Source of the DNA: Cylicocyclus nassatus
Lineage: Eukaryota > Nematoda > Chromadorea > Rhabditida > Strongylidae
Assembly: GCA_958299035.1 (NCBI GenBank)
Contig: CATQJL010000223.1
Span: forward strand, 80,183,322 to 80,247,321
Length of the DNA: 64,000 nt
Direction: 5' to 3'
Positions 32,413 through 45,154 of the stretch are shown piece by piece (position 1 is the stretch's first letter; every line of letters begins with the position of its first letter). The notes under the pieces were generated by a model. The model was not told the DNA's origin, ran no database searches, and worked only from the letters and a program-made list of their open reading frames with translations. The translations under genes and the position numbers were made by a program.

Positions 32413-35400
32413 CTGATTACAAGGATAAAGTTGATGAGAAAGTACAAAAAACAATCTTGTAACGTGGAGGTTTAATAAGTTTATCCTTTATCTTTAAAAT
32501 CAGGGAGAGTCACCAACCCGCCTTCTCACGAAACTGAGAGCGACGATAGCTTAAATAATTCTACCTTTGCCAGCGTAATAAACACTGACGTTTAATCAAA
32601 GCACTCTATGACGTCTTAAGGGCACAAAGTTTCTTTTGCTAGCAAAGCTATTTTCTTTCCAACACAAGACTAATCATAATGTTATGCTCTCCGTATTCGA
32701 GGTGACATCTTTAGAAAGGAAGATGTTCAAAAGTTGCTCACATGTTTGAACATGACAAATTGCGAAAGTCATGTGTTAGTAAAAGAAAGGAGACTTGTGG
32801 CCATTATCTTTGCTCAGACTATATGTATTGACTGAGCGTAAGCAGCTCTTCTATCTTGATAGCGGCAGATCGAAAAGAGATATATCTAATTGCGATTTTG
32901 AACGCTAATTCCAAATCAGAAATCAGCGTAAAGGTAGAAAGCACCTATGGAAATTTTCCGTAGCTGCATCATGTCTTTGTACTTAGTATACACAATACAA
33001 TGACAATGATTGCCCACCTTTCGATCTATTTGTGTAGCTTTGTGCTGATATCATGCCACTTAAGAAAAAAGGACCAAAAGCAAAGCAAAATCATTAGCGA
33101 GCACATAGAGCAATTTCTTGCTTTTGAAGAGGCCTCTAGGTTCTTTTTGGTGTTTTCAAGTGCTTTTCGGTGCTTCAAGGGGTTGGAGCGCTTTTCGGTA
33201 ATTTGTTCAATCTTTTAAAGAAAAAGTTGGGTTTATTCTACACATCCTCCCATGTCATTCAGCTACGATAATGAGATCGGAATGAACTACTGCATTGCAA
33301 GCTACCTTGAAGTGTTATCTCGATGTTCAATTTACCCCAAGGTACTATTTTTATAACCCTCAAATTGTTTTTACACGCTCTACAAATTCCCGGAATTTCG
33401 CGACATTCACGAAAATTTTGCACCTTCTGCGAACGGTATTGCATAGATTTCAAGGTGTTACAGTCAATGATTTTGAGCTGTACTGTCATAATCAACTACT
33501 CCAGGCTCAAAGGCATTTTTTCTGAGGAGTGATTGTTTTTAGCTACATTTGTTTGCAGTTTCGCAACATTTTTACAATGGAACCTGCCTCTCTGGGAAAA
33601 TCTCTTCTTGCGCATCTGGCTCGACGTAGTGTTGACGGAAGTTTTTGAGTGTCCAACATTATTTTGACTTCACAATAAGCATGCTTGATTTTCTGATGAT
33701 GTTAGATTAGCAGTCTGCTAATTCTGGGGGTAAGAGGAAGTTTTGTGGATCATTTTTGTCACGAGTTTCATTTCTCCCCAGTTCAACAGATTCGAGACTT
33801 TTTCAGAAAGTCGTAGAGTTTGTGAAGCTTCTGATGCAAACAATAAACGTAGAGCATGTACGCGCAGCTCCCAGAGAAACAGTTTTCCGACTTGGAGAAT
33901 ATTTCATAGTTACATTTGAATGCTGTTCTTAGATGTGGCGTGATTAAACAAAACAACAAAATGTAGAGTAAAGATGTTAAAATTTTCTCTACTGAGTCAG
34001 TAACATTTTCATTTAGTGTTTTTGTATTCGAGCCAACTCTTTTTTCCCATTGGAGTGCCCACTCAAGAAAACAACGTGGTATCCCGTGAACAGTATGATC
34101 AAGGAATGTTGGAGTCGTTTACATAGCAATAAACGTCATCATTCGAATCTTTCTGTAAATCAATCAGGGCAAGGCACGAGGCGGGCAAATGACAAACTGG
34201 AAATCGTTTTGAAAAAAAAGGAAAGGAGATATCTCTTGAGTAGGGGAGGGAGGGGGGGGGGGGTCAGGGCGGAGCCATGGAAAATATTGATAGTTCAACA
34301 AACAAATTTGAACTCTTTCTTATATACTGGGCTTTCGTACGCGTCAAATCGCGCCGCTGCTGACTGCCGCACGGCGACTTCGCTTAAGCGAGCAAATTGG
34401 GACAGGGTATATACATGACTAGTTCTCAATGTGTGTGTAACGCGATGGCACCAAATTGAGTAAATGAACAAACATAGGCTAGCACAAGGTATGAAAAATT
34501 ATGAAAAACTTATATGAGCGGAGGGTGTGTCAATGAGTAAAGCTACCTAACTTAGTCTCGACCTTCTGGCAATGGACATAAACACTCTGAATCAACTTTG
34601 TACGCTGACTTCGAATATGCTCTTCCTAGCTGCCGCGCACCATTTCGAAGCGAGTTATGGTCTTTTTCCTGCGCAAAATTGGCATACTACTGATTGTAGG
34701 AAGATTGCCTGTGGATAAATGCAAGTAAAAAGTGCTGAGGTGTCGAACCAACACAAATCCAATCTTCCTCCTTGAAAAAAGTTCAACGAAAGTATATTAG
34801 CCTTAGGTGATGTAGCCCTTGTTGCCAGTGAGTAGACAAGTATGTCAATTTCGTGCAGGAAAAAGCCATAACTCGCTTTGGAATGGTGCTTGAAACCTAA
34901 AAATGGCGTATTTGAAATCAGCGTTTAAACCTGATTTAAAATATATAAGTCTCTTGCCGCAAGGCCGAGATAGTTTGTAGATTGCCTTATAACTTTTCCT
35001 CTCAAAAATATCCCATAACTGGCGAGTGAAGTGCTATTGAAATTTTCGGCAAAACAAAGGCGATAATATGGTAGAAAACTGGTAAGTATATGGACATGGG
35101 TCTAAAGGAGCCAACTGAGAAGTTCCATAAAAAAATTTCTGCAAATGAAGGTTTTGGCAAGCTTTTTTCTGAAAAATTTTCACTACCAATAAAAGAGAAA
35201 ATGGCTCGCTTGCAACCCACAGATAACGATATGGCACGAAATTTGGTCTGTATACGTGCATTGGAAGGAACAAAATATGCAAAATTATGAAAAACTCATG
35301 TGAGTGAAAAGCATGCTCAGTTTTTTCCCAAATTAGGTTGGAAATCGCAAAACTGAGATAGGCAAAACTTTCACTTCAAATAATTTCTTCGAAATTTTAC

Positions 35401-36595
35401 ATAGATCTGTTCTACATCCATCTATTATATAGTAATAGTTTGGTTCCAAAACTCCTCCACTCTTCTTATCAGGATCCGTAATAGCAACGACGTCGGTCCT
35501 TTCGAGGAAGGAAGTGCGCTCCAATCAAACAACCGACGCACCTGGTAAGATCAAGTGAGAAATCGCAAAAATCGATAGTGACAAAGGCGGAGTCGTTTCA
35601 CCGATGTCCATTTGTTACCCTCGTGCTGGGTCCTGTCTAAAATTCGAAACGAAGTGTTTTTGTTTAGCACGTATTGGGTCATTCCATAAATTCATAGCGT
35701 TCTCGAAATCATCAAAATGACAAATTTTGTCAAAATTCAGTTGATGATGTGTTTTCCGTTGTTGCGCGCAACCTTTTTCCACTTTGCCCCTAAAGTCAAT
35801 TTCGTTTACCCAAAACTTCCCAAAGCTTAAAATCGTTTTCAGAGTCAGAACAATCATCGTTCATATGGTTCGCAAGAGTGCGAGACAAGTGATCATCTGG
35901 TATTGCGAGGTCTGATGAGTACACCGAATACTAATACGTCACCCTGTCAAGTTTTGCAGGACAGTTTTGACAAAGTTTGCCGTTCGGGGGCCAAATTTGT
36001 CATGCAAAAAAACTCAGGGGACCTGTCTTTTGAACCATTTTTGCAACATAGATTCGTTTAGACGGTACAAATGGGTTGCGTACGTTTGTTTTGTTTGATA
36101 TGTTTGGTATGATCGTTTGTTTTGTTTCTGTCTAGCATTTTTTAGAGCAGAACCTCCTGCCCGTCCTGCAAAAAGTCTGGTTCAGGGGATATCAGTTGAA
36201 CTTTCAATTTCTTTAAAGCAATCTAATACTTTTAGTCTCATACTGACGGTAAAGCGCCATTTTCATAAGCGGCAAAAGACTTATAAGACTTATGCACTTT
36301 CTCTTGCTAAAAAAAGTGGGCAAATTTCGAAAATGCTTTTTTTTGTCTTTCAAAAGATGCGCATTTAGAATCTGAAAAATCGAAGTGGGTTAGCTTTTTC
36401 AAGAAACCAATAGGTTTGTTATAAAGAGCATGATTAACTCTTTTCTACGATTTGCGCAACTTGCCGCAAATCGACCGCCTTCCAGAGAAATTCAGACGAG
36501 AAATGCTACGAACTTGTGAAACGACAGGTGCAGATTCGTACTTTGCAACATAGTTATTGTGTTCAACTCTGAGAGAAAATGAATCTCGTTTGATT
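32413..36595. other. mostly unassigned DNA with repeat scraps
   Basis: 33376-33445 is a piece of the dispersed repeat tail (TTCCCGGAATTTCGCGACATT). At 34637-34680 and 34850-34890 a stretch with AAGCGAGTTATGG faces its complement, a diverged inverted repeat. TATGAAAAATTATGAAAAA-like words at 34491 and 35276 also occur near 54940. A poly-G run lies at 34247-34263. An open stretch at 35333-35524 (minus) could be an exon but has no recognised domain. Confidence 0.35.
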
Positions 36596-37014
36596 AAAGG
36601 CAGTGTCCCACCAGACTGGAGGTATCTGGCTCCCGTAGTCATGTAACAGTAGACCCCCTACCTAATCGATGTCTGAAGTTCGGAGCGAAAAAGGGGGTCT
36701 ACCAAGCCTAAAATTTGCTCCGAAAGTGGGCCGAATCACGGTAAGCTCGGGCGATTGCGAGGTGGATGCAAGGTAGAGACGCAGAGTTGTTGCTGTTCAT
36801 GACTGTGTGCGCTATATGCACTCTAGCCTTGCAATCGATATTGCTGTGTGGGCGGCATTCGGCCCTACCGTAAGATTCGGCCCACTTTCGGAGCAAATTT
36901 TAGGCTTGGTAGACTCCCTTTTCGCTCCGAACTTCAGACATCGATTAGGTAGGGGGTCTACTATTACATGACTACGGGAGCCAGATACCTCCAGTCCGGT
37001 GGGACACTGCCTTT
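36596..37014. mobile_element. foldback MITE, AGGCAGTG ends
   Basis: The arms of about 155 bases are near-perfect reverse complements: 36596-36754 against 36866-37014, beginning AAAGGCAGTGTCCCACCAG. The loop is about 110 bases. No coding capacity. Ends of AGGCAGTG type recur in the two foldbacks at 55-56 kb. A target duplication is not clear. Confidence 0.85.
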
Positions 37015-37981
37015 GAGTCCAGCTCAACCTAATCAAATTTTAAGGCTTTTATCAACATTTATAAAGTTTCTAAAAGTATAGGCACAATTCTTAGGTCAAG
37101 TTCGTAGAACCTCTACAACTTCAACCATCAATGGGAACCTAATTCCGTGAAATTGCATTGCGACGGTGAACTGAGCTACGTTACTGCATTAATCATGCGA
37201 AAAATCAACTTTGAAGGTTCAAAGATTTTCAAGGAATCCTTCCAACCTTGCCTCTTTCTAGGGTTAGAACTTGTATGGGAAATGTACAATGTACCTTAAA
37301 ATAATGAGAGTTCGTGAGAGTAGGGATTATGAGTGATATAACTATCTTCAGGTAGGAATTTACGTTAAGATACTTTCCATTCAACACAAAATCTTTTTTA
37401 TGTAAACTTGAGAAAATCCTATTACTATAGTGAATACAAATAGCTGCTGATGATGAGTTATGAAACACCGCAGGGTAGGATTTACCTCAAGGTACCAATG
37501 ATGAATACGACCTCTGAAACTGCAGCTTACCATAAAGAAGAAACAATAAAATAGCATTTCAGATGAAACACACAGACTCTGACCACCTTTTATACTAGCA
37601 GGTATGGGAATAGACTATTGTGAATATTACTGAAAAAATGAACTCTGTTGTAGTTCAATGGCTACTTGGTGGAATGTGTCAAGCCTGTGTAAGTGCATCT
37701 ATAGTGCATCCATCTATGACGATACGAGGTCAATGTGACAGTGGTCAATCTACTTTCGTTTTGTTCACTTTTTCACAACATTATCCCATATGATTTTTGT
37801 ACTCTAAGTCAGTGCGTATGTTTCAAATGATGACGTACGCTACCGTAAGAGAGAGTTAAGAGTTGTACTCTTACAAAAAATTTGGAAAGCTTCAGCTTCG
37901 CAAGCACTCGATTACCGCTTATAGTTCACGTAGGCATGGCATTCTGAAAGCCGCGATTTACGTGCGCTCAATTGCTCATCT
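37015..37981. other. no gene seen
   Basis: AT-rich, no motif-bearing frame. A 79-codon minus-strand frame at 37229-37468 is not recognised. Confidence 0.35.
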
Positions 37982-38134
37982 GAGCTAATACAATATTACG
38001 AAGAGATTTCATGCCGATCAGCTGATGATGGCTGTGAGACTACTATTCCTTCGAAAGCTGCTGGACAACTTCTGATGCAATCTCTTAAGATGAACGAGAA
38101 GGCGCACTCAATTGCAATCTTGTACAAGCACTAG
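37982..38134 (+). CDS. possible exon, unknown protein
   Basis: Open frame of 50 codons to a TAG, following CATCTGAG, which could be an acceptor. The composition (EEISCRSADDGCETT, then MNEKAHSIAIL) looks coding, but the frame has no start codon, no known domain and no partner exon. Confidence 0.2.
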   Translation, partial: ELIQYYEEISCRSADDGCETTIPSKAAGQLLMQSLKMNEKAHSIAILYKH

Positions 38135-39816
38135 TGCCTTTTTATGTGCTAATTGTTAAAATAACCTGAGGTCCTGCGCAGAGAAATTTTATTTGGAGGT
38201 GTCCGTGCACGTGTGGTTTACGTCAACAAGACCACTCAACTGTCAGTCATTAACTTATTAGGTAACATGAGTTGCACGTCATATAAAAATGACTTTGAGA
38301 AATAAAAATGTGAAAAAATCATGATGTGTAAATAACGTGTTCATAAAGAATCGATCTTCGAAACTAAAAACAGCCAAACCCGAAAACTTAAGACCACTAA
38401 CACAGTTATATGACCTCGTCTGCAAATTTTAAATTTGCATAATCCGATACCAAGTCTGAAGTTTTAAATACTAACGATTCTGACTGCCTGTATCCCGTGA
38501 AATTAATACGGAAAAGGTCCGTAACTTCGTGCGGAGAGTCACAGAAGATAAAACATAGATTTGGAATCAGCGTTTGAAGACCCATCTACTGGTATACATA
38601 ATCTCACTGCAAATTGTCACGGTCACCAAGTATCCTTCCCTTGTTAGCCTACAGGATCATTGAAAGCCTCCAGAATCCAGACCCAAGAAAATCTCGCGTA
38701 AAAGCATTTGGGGCCCTAACTAAGACACTGCCCAAGCGGCAGTGCGAGTAACACACTCACTGCTGAGATATTCGCCTTCAGACTGGACCTCAGGATTGTA
38801 TTTACGGACGACTTGCATCGTTCTTACATGCTTTCGCGCAAGTAATATGCGAAACTGATTGTTCATGGTGATTATGAGAGCACGAGGCAAGTCTTCCGTT
38901 AATACAATACTGGGGTCTGGTTTCGGTTTCGGAGATGATCTCAGCCGAGTACAAAATCTGAGCTGTTGCTTAGGCATCGCTTTTAGTTAGAGCCCAATCG
39001 TTTTCCGCGTGAAATCACCATATGTTCGGATGCCAAATACGGTTATCATATTCGTTTTTTGTTTTAGAATATGTTTGCGGAAGCCTCCCATAGGCTATAT
39101 CACCCAGTATCGCTCGTGAGATCTCATGAGTTGAGGCGAGCGCGACGCAGACAGCGAAATTAGTACGCGAGCGCAAAAGCGTAAGGGCCGTACATACATA
39201 CGCGATTTCATCACCGCGGTCTCTGGTCGCGATTTGTTGCAAGTTACGACGAAATCGCGGCGACCAAATTGTATAGTTGCTTGTTTAGGGGCATACTTCT
39301 GCTGCGATTCATGCATCCAGCAGCACATAACATATTTTCTCGAACTACTTGTAAGTATTTCTAATACATTCGGTTCAAAATTTTCAATCTTATTTTTATT
39401 TTTAGTCCAAAATTAATTCTAATTGCAAGATCACATAAAATTTTACTATATATCTAGACCTCACTGTTTCGGAGCCGCTGATTTTGCCTAAACTCGGTTC
39501 AAAGGAGTTATTCGACCCACTGCTGCCAAATATCATATTCAGTGTGCTTGGTAAAACGACATTTTTGGGGTCATGGTGGGAACACGTAAGGGGACAAAAC
39601 CATAGATTTGGCTAGAATTTCATTTAAAGAAGTTATTTAACATGCTGATCACAAAAATCATATTCACATCGTGAATTGGGGGGAAGTTGCGGTGAATATA
39701 TGGTAGTTGTCAGAGTCATATACTTGTCTGAATCTTGCGCAGTGAATTATTTGATGTTCTGATTACGAAAATTATGCATTTCGCATGGTGAAATCTTTAC
39801 CAGAATTTTTTGTATC
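38135..39816. other. unassigned DNA
   Basis: An 85-codon minus-strand frame (38720-38977) with basic composition is the longest; it has no motif I recognise. At 38560-38660 words such as GATTTGGAATCAGCGTTT and TTCCCTTGTTAG match 42710-42790, so a shared repeat is present. Confidence 0.3.
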
Positions 39817-40354
39817 TATTAGGTTGTTTCTGCCTGCCCTGTCTGTTGTGCCATAAGTCTTTTCATATTCGAAATTTCAATTCGATATTTCTCAAGAACT
39901 AGGCACCTAGTAGGCTGCAAATTTGTAGCAGTAATTCTGAGTGGATAAGCGATAGAATCACTCATAATAAAAGGGAACATAGAACTGACACAGGCAAAAA
40001 AAAGAAAATTGAGCGCATTATTTTTTATTGGTTTCTAGCCATCAGAAATATGCAGCAAGTGCAGTTAAATATCGATGAATAAAGTATATGAGAAGGTGGG
40101 AAATTTGCAGAGTTGTTTTGAACTGAGATATGACGATTTTCGTTTTATGACGATTTTCGTTTTTTCGGAAATTCGGTTTTTTTGTTTTGGGCCTAACTTG
40201 TTGCAGACTAAGCTTTCTGCGAACTTTTGAGCGCTGTTTTGTAGAGCTCGCTCTGATCTGTCGAATAATGCACTGCAATCTACTGGGAGCTGAAAAAGAA
40301 CTAATTTATGTTGCTGAAAATTTAGGTATGAAAAGACTTGTAGGACAACCTAAT
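39817..40354. mobile_element. MITE with ATTAGGTTGT ends
   Basis: The inverted ends are ATTAGGTTGT (39817-39826) against ACAACCTAAT (40345-40354), with a second matched block AAGTCTTTTCATA (39855-39867) against its complement (40327-40339). The length is 538 bases with no coding. The TTAGGTTG start resembles mariner ends; the expected TA is seen only on the left. Confidence 0.65.
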
Positions 40355-41728
40355 GAATTGACCCGGGATTAAATGCTAATTGTTGTTGTGATTGACACAG
40401 ATTGCAAGAAAATGGCGCTTTCTTGAATAATCATTATGACAATCATGTTCAGCGCGCCAAGCAACCCTTCTCCCCCAAAACAAATTTACTGCGGATCCGC
40501 GATTTTGACCCTTTACCGTATACCCACGGTAGCCCCAGAAAATGATGCTACTTTACAAAACCAACCATGGTTTCGGCACCAGCGAGTCGAATAATCCCCC
40601 TAAACCGAGTCTAAGCGAAATTCACGAATTTTGTAGTATATCGTTTAGCTTTTTCTATGCCACAACAGGTTTTTATCGGAGTCTTTTCCTTCGAAGAAAA
40701 TAAAAATGAATCTCAAAATGAGCGGAGCTTGCAGTTCGCAGTAGAAAATGTATATAATTGTAGAAATGCGTATTTCTAATTTGATACTAGGGAGGCCAGG
40801 TAAAAGCTAAATAATAGTATTCTGGGAGATAGCCAGATAAAAGTTGTGTGGCAATATTAATATTAAGTTGACCCGAAAGTTTTATCCGTTTTTTTCATCG
40901 CTCGCTGGAACTCACAGAACACCAATCCATGGACGACCTAGGTACCATTTGATTTAGATTTTTATCCACTTTCTTACACCTATGTTAGCTCTCTAATCTA
41001 CCAAGATTGTAGTTTGGCCAAAATCGATAAAATTCGATAATCTAGAAGCTGTCAAATCTCCAAAATCGATATAATCGAAACCGCTGGCTTTTCTAACATT
41101 TCTTGAGTTTCGAAACATCAGATTTATAGAATTTTACCGATTTTCAATATCGAAGTTCTGGAGCTTTCGCAATTCAAAGTTACGATTTTGCTTATTTCAG
41201 GAGATTTCGAACTCTGCGAACCCCTCAAAACTCCCCAACTCATATCCCTATCCTCACCCCGTCGAAGCTCCGTTTAGTACACTCCATTTTCTCTCCTTAA
41301 TTTCTTACTTTTATCCATCCATTTACTCAAAACCACCCGATTCTTGCCGAATTCTCCGCTAGCTCCGCCCCCTTTGACCCCATACCCAAGTCTTCGCCCA
41401 CTTTTTCCCCACCTTCCCATTCCAGCGCATCCATGTCCTAGCTACTAACCTTCCAGTAACCACGAGCAGACCAATACTGACCGATTTATATACAGAGATC
41501 AAAGATCAAATTGAGAAATTCTCCGGATACTATAGGGCAGCGCACCTTCACATTGATGCTACGCCCAACTTTTTATGACAGTGCACTGCTAAGACAGTGC
41601 CTTGATCATACTCCTGAAATCATTATTTCATTTTTTCCCATTACAAAGTTCTCCGAAAAATTTCCAAATCCGGGACCTTTCTTAAATCAGCTCCTTGTGT
41701 ATTCAGCCTCTTTTCTGTAGATTTTCAG
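40355..41728. other. no secure gene
   Basis: ATTAAGTTGACCCGAAAGTT at 40859 looks like a lone transposon end, but no inverted partner was found. 41000-41160 has several AATCGAT/TCGATA words. 41240-41460 is C-rich. A gene upstream of the possible exon at 41729 cannot be defined. Confidence 0.35.
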
Positions 41729-41940
41729 AAAAAGTCCCTTCGATAGAAACACAATTCGGATATCCGAAGCATCCCAATCCCATTTTCCACAGAGATGTGC
41801 ATAAAAATGTACTTTGCTATCCTCATAAACCCCCACCTACAGAAGAGCTCAGAGTCCGCTTTTATCATCGAGAGAAAAAGCTCATAAAGAGGCGTATAAG
41901 TGACTACCTAACAATTGCTCATCCGCGCAACTCGGGGTAA
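41729..41940 (+). CDS. possible terminal exon, unknown protein
   Basis: After ATTTTCAG an open stretch of 70 codons runs to a TAA. It is rich in His, Pro and charged residues (HRDVHKNVLCYPHKPPPTEE, then a basic REKKLIKRR). No domain recognised. The preceding exon and donor could not be fixed. The adjoining frame 41511-41720 may contribute. Confidence 0.3.
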
Positions 41941-42139
41941 TGAATTCACCCTCGCACTTTAATTAGCAAATCTGCACTTTTAACTGTCAATTACAACACC
42001 ACCCACAGAATGTGCAAAATCTGGGTGTTCCGCAAAAGTCGCGATATCCGGGATTTTTGAGACATTTACGGAAATTTTGCGTGTTATGTGAGCGGTATTG
42101 TATTGTCGGGTGAGGTACTACAGATTTGGAAGGAGTCAA

Positions 42140-42495
42140 TGATTACCGCAATTCCAAGATTTCTAACGCTCTAATTAGCAGACTTCCGCCCCATCAGCTC
42201 AATTTCAACTGCTGTGAAAATTATGGAGAAGATTTTGCGCGATAGACTGCTCTCCGGCTTGCTAAGATCAAAGTGATCCCAACTTATCAGCACGTTTTCA
42301 TCGCAGGTTCATTGACTGTCACAAATCTTGTTTGATTCTGCTTACGACTGGTATTTAGCCCCAACAGAGGTAAGTTTGTGGATGTTATCTATGTGAACCT
42401 GTCCAAGACATTTGTCAAGGTTAATCTCAGAATACTTCTACAAAAGCTAGAGCGACTTGGGTTAGGAGGTAATCTTTTTGAGTGGCGTACAGGGG
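42140..42495 (+). pseudogene. LINE reverse transcriptase, N-terminal part (CR1/Jockey-like)
   Basis: Frames on the plus strand give the start of a non-LTR reverse transcriptase: FRPIS-type fingers with TAVKIMEKILRDRL, a TYQH.F stretch, then VDVIYV.LSK.F with KVNLRILLQKLERLG and a short GGNLFEW before the sequence is interrupted. Frames change at least twice. The next pieces of the same domain appear at 42790-42845, 43859-43920, 44703-44938 and 48167-48600. An insertion of about 300 bases at roughly 42496-42785 resembles the repeat at 38.6 kb. Confidence 0.75.
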
Positions 42496-42848
42496 AATGC
42501 TCAGAAACGTTAACTTGCTAAGAGATCTCTTACAAAGTGCAAATTGGGCGGTACAGATCTATGTTCAATTTAGGGGCTGGGCAACACGCAGCTAGGTTAA
42601 TTCATATTTTTGCCTAAAGGTGAGCTGAAAGTGCGGCAAGGTGCTCAATTTGCAATTTCTATAAGCGATTTTTTTGCAATAAAACTGCTTATAAGGTAAA
42701 GAATACAGATTTGGAGTCAGTGTTTCATGCTGTATCGAATAATATTCAGCTTGCTTGAATTGGCGACTTCGACTTACCATTCCCTTGTTAGATCCTACTT
42801 CAGTAACGGAGGCATGACGGTCAGAGTGGGATATCACTTTTCACAAGG

Positions 42849-43858
42849 GAAGGACCTTCGGTCGAAGTGGGGTTCCCACACGTGATGCATATCATATGCT
42901 AGTTCTTGGGGCACTAATGCCAAATACGTGTTCCTTAGCTGCTCAGTGATCTTTTGGAAAGAGTTACGAGTAATTGTTCTCTCAGGATGACCATGGATCG
43001 CTTAAGTTAAAGCTGCCGAGATTATGTCAGTTGTGGAGGGATGGGCGAGTGGATAGCTGCGGAGACTACAGAGGAAGTGGTAAAACGTTCGGAATACTTA
43101 TGTTCCAAACATTCTTGCATCTCTGCAAATTATTGGACGGGTGCCGGATGTTTCTCAGCCTTGGGGCCCTCTAAGGATACATATCAAACTCTACAATTCC
43201 AAAGAATGTTTGGAACATAGCAGTGGCGTACCCAGGATTTCGGCTCGGGGGGGGCGCGGCAAAAAAAAATTTCAAATGAAGGTGCGTGGCGTTAGCCACG
43301 CACTCCGAAAAAATTTTAGGGGGGCTTCTCAACAATTTTGCGGGCCCCAAACCCATAAAATCTGGAAAAAAGGGGCGTGGCGTCAGCCACGCCCCCGAAA
43401 AATTTTTTTTTATAAGGCTAATTTGAATTTTTAAAAAATTTTAAAAATTATTTTAATTGTTTACAAAAACAAACAAGTCATTTGCACATTTTTATAGCGC
43501 ATGTAAGTAATTTTCAAAAATTTCGCGACCCGTTCTCGGGGGGGGGCGCGCGCCCCCCCCCCGCCCCCCCCCCTCGGTACGCCACTGGAACATAGATATT
43601 CCGAAATTCTTACCACTATCTCCATAATCTCCACAGTTGTCCACTCGGCCATCCCTCTACGACTGATATTTCTCGGCGCCGCTAACTAAAGCGATCCGTG
43701 GTCATCCTGAAGAAATCATCGCGCGTAACTTTTCCCAGAAGATCATTGAGAAGCTAAGGAAAACGGATTTGTTATTAGTGCCTCAAGACCACACAATGAT
43801 ATGCATCACGTGTGGGAACCCCATTTCGACCGAGGGTCCTTCTATTGTCAGATCGACA
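42849..43858. mobile_element. foldback element in the LINE, carrying a hAT MITE
   Basis: The left arm, about 42849-43116, begins GAAGGACC.TCGGTCGAA.TGGGG and returns as the reverse complement at 43200-43220 plus 43596-43858. The MITE at 43221-43587 lies just inside the right arm and explains the asymmetry. The arms contain a GGGATGG(C/G)CGAGTGG word like a tRNA-Ser/Leu A box, without a matching B box. No protein. Confidence 0.8.
43221..43587 (+). mobile_element. hAT-type MITE with 8-base duplication
   Basis: Ends CAGTGGCGTACC...GGTACGCCACTG. The 8 bases GAACATAG flank it on both sides (43213-43220 and 43588-43595). Inside are a G-run, GGGCGTGGC.TCAGCCACGCC, A/T runs and, at the right end, a long C/G run. 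Total 367 bases, no coding. The 8-base duplication and CAGTG ends fit the hAT superfamily. Confidence 0.92.
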
Positions 43859-44938
43859 TACATGCGTGAGTGGTGCTCCACAAAGTAGCGTCCTTTCTCC
43901 GTTACCTTTCTGAACATATACAGGGTGTCCCGAAAAAAGTGCACACTGTTTGATCGTTAATAACTTCCCTGCTTTCATGTCTTTTGCCAGAGCTTGAGGC
44001 GTCATTCTATAGACCGAGATTTAACTTAGATTTGCTGTTTGGAGTGAATCACCAACCACTCTTCATTACTGTAGGACTACGGTATGAACTTCCAGCATAC
44101 AGCGTCACTGTGAAATAAGACTCTTCATTACTGTAGGATTACGGTATGAACTTTCAGCATACAGCGTCACTGTGAAATAAGACTCTTCATTACTGTAGGA
44201 TTACGGTATGAACTTCCAGCATACAGCGTCACTGTGAAATAGGCTTCTGATGAAATAATTTTAAAAAAATCTGAAAATTTGTATGGCAAGGTTTTCAGGC
44301 GTGCTGATTTCACCACATACTTTTCATGAGTTTTTCGAGCTTTCTTGATGGCATTTCTGATGAACATCGCAAAAACAGTTGTTACTCTAAGTCTGAAATA
44401 ACTCAAGAAAGAAGCGCTATACTAAAGTGCAAATTTTTGATTTGAAATCAGCGTCTTCGATTAGCCCGTTCAAGAGTTTCTGGCTCGTTTGACTTTTTTC
44501 TGAGGTAAATTACCGGCAGAATACCGCTTTCAATGCTTAAAATCCTCCTCAAAGTTCCTACCATAACCTTACAGTAAGAAGAAGGATCGGTCATTCGCTC
44601 CGCATAGCAAATCTAAGTTGAACCTCGCTCTACAGAATGGCACCTTAAGCTCGGCGACATGAAAGCAAAAGAGCTATTAACGATCAAACAAACCCTCTCC
44701 TGTTGAGCTTCCGTCAATCTTGATCACATCCGCTCATGTTTTTATACAAATGTACGCGTATGACATCACGATTTAGGTATGCTGTAGTGAACAGAATTGT
44801 ACTGAGGTCCGCACAGCGATGAAGAACTCATTGGAAAATTTGATGCGTCAAGCAGTTGCTTCTGGTATTCTTCTCAACTTGGATAAATGCCTTGTCATGC
44901 ATTTCGGTGATCAGGAAAATCGATTTATAAGATAAATG
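43859..44938 (+). pseudogene. LINE reverse transcriptase, palm pieces around a MITE
   Basis: 43859-43920 encodes motif B of the LINE, SGAPQSSVLSPL, in the place of the usual SGVPQGSVLSPLLF. After the MITE at 43921-44702 the reading continues with ELPSIL and the catalytic block at about 44750-44770, here MYAYD where YADD is expected. It goes on with LENLMRQA and the LNLDKC.VMHFG stretch up to 44938. Loss of one catalytic Asp and several stops show that it is dead. The LTR retrotransposon interrupts the next codons. Confidence 0.78.
43921..44702. mobile_element. mariner-like MITE inside the LINE
   Basis: Inverted ends of about 135 bases: CAGGGTGTCCCGAAAAAAGT with TTTGATCGTTAATAACTT on the left against the complement at the right. 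TA precedes it (43919-43920); TT follows at 44703-44704, probably a mutated TA. The interior has a 62-base unit repeated three times at 44058-44243. No transposase. Confidence 0.82.
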
Positions 44939-45152
44939 TGTTGTAGAGCCGTCCTTATATTGGAACTTGCTCGCTCACTATAGGCTAGGTCGACATGGTC
45001 TCTGTGGTTGCGGCGTACCCTCCGCGCTTGATATATTTGCGTGTTGTTATAGAACTATTCCTAGTGAACCCTCGGCATGTACGCTGATAGGCAGAGGGGG
45101 AACTCTTGTGTTTTTCTAATAAATCGTCAACGGCTCAACGCGTTCCACATCA
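44939..45152 (+). repeat. 5' LTR
   Basis: Starts TGTTGTAGAG and ends CACATCA, about 214 bases. It matches the sequence after 46617 for about 105 bases and the sequence ending at 48166. AAATG precedes it (44934-44938) and follows the other end (48167-48171), a 5-base target duplication. Two bases after the LTR, TGGCGATC at 45155 is a plausible tRNA primer-binding site. Confidence 0.85.
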
Positions 45153-45154
45153 AC

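Noticed and set aside
40859..40905. ATTAAGTTGACCCGAAAGTT as a mariner-like end
   Set aside because: No inverted partner or TA-flanked second end was found nearby.
44058..44243. Three 62-base units as a CRISPR array
   Set aside because: Direct tandem units without spacers, inside a MITE of a nematode genome.
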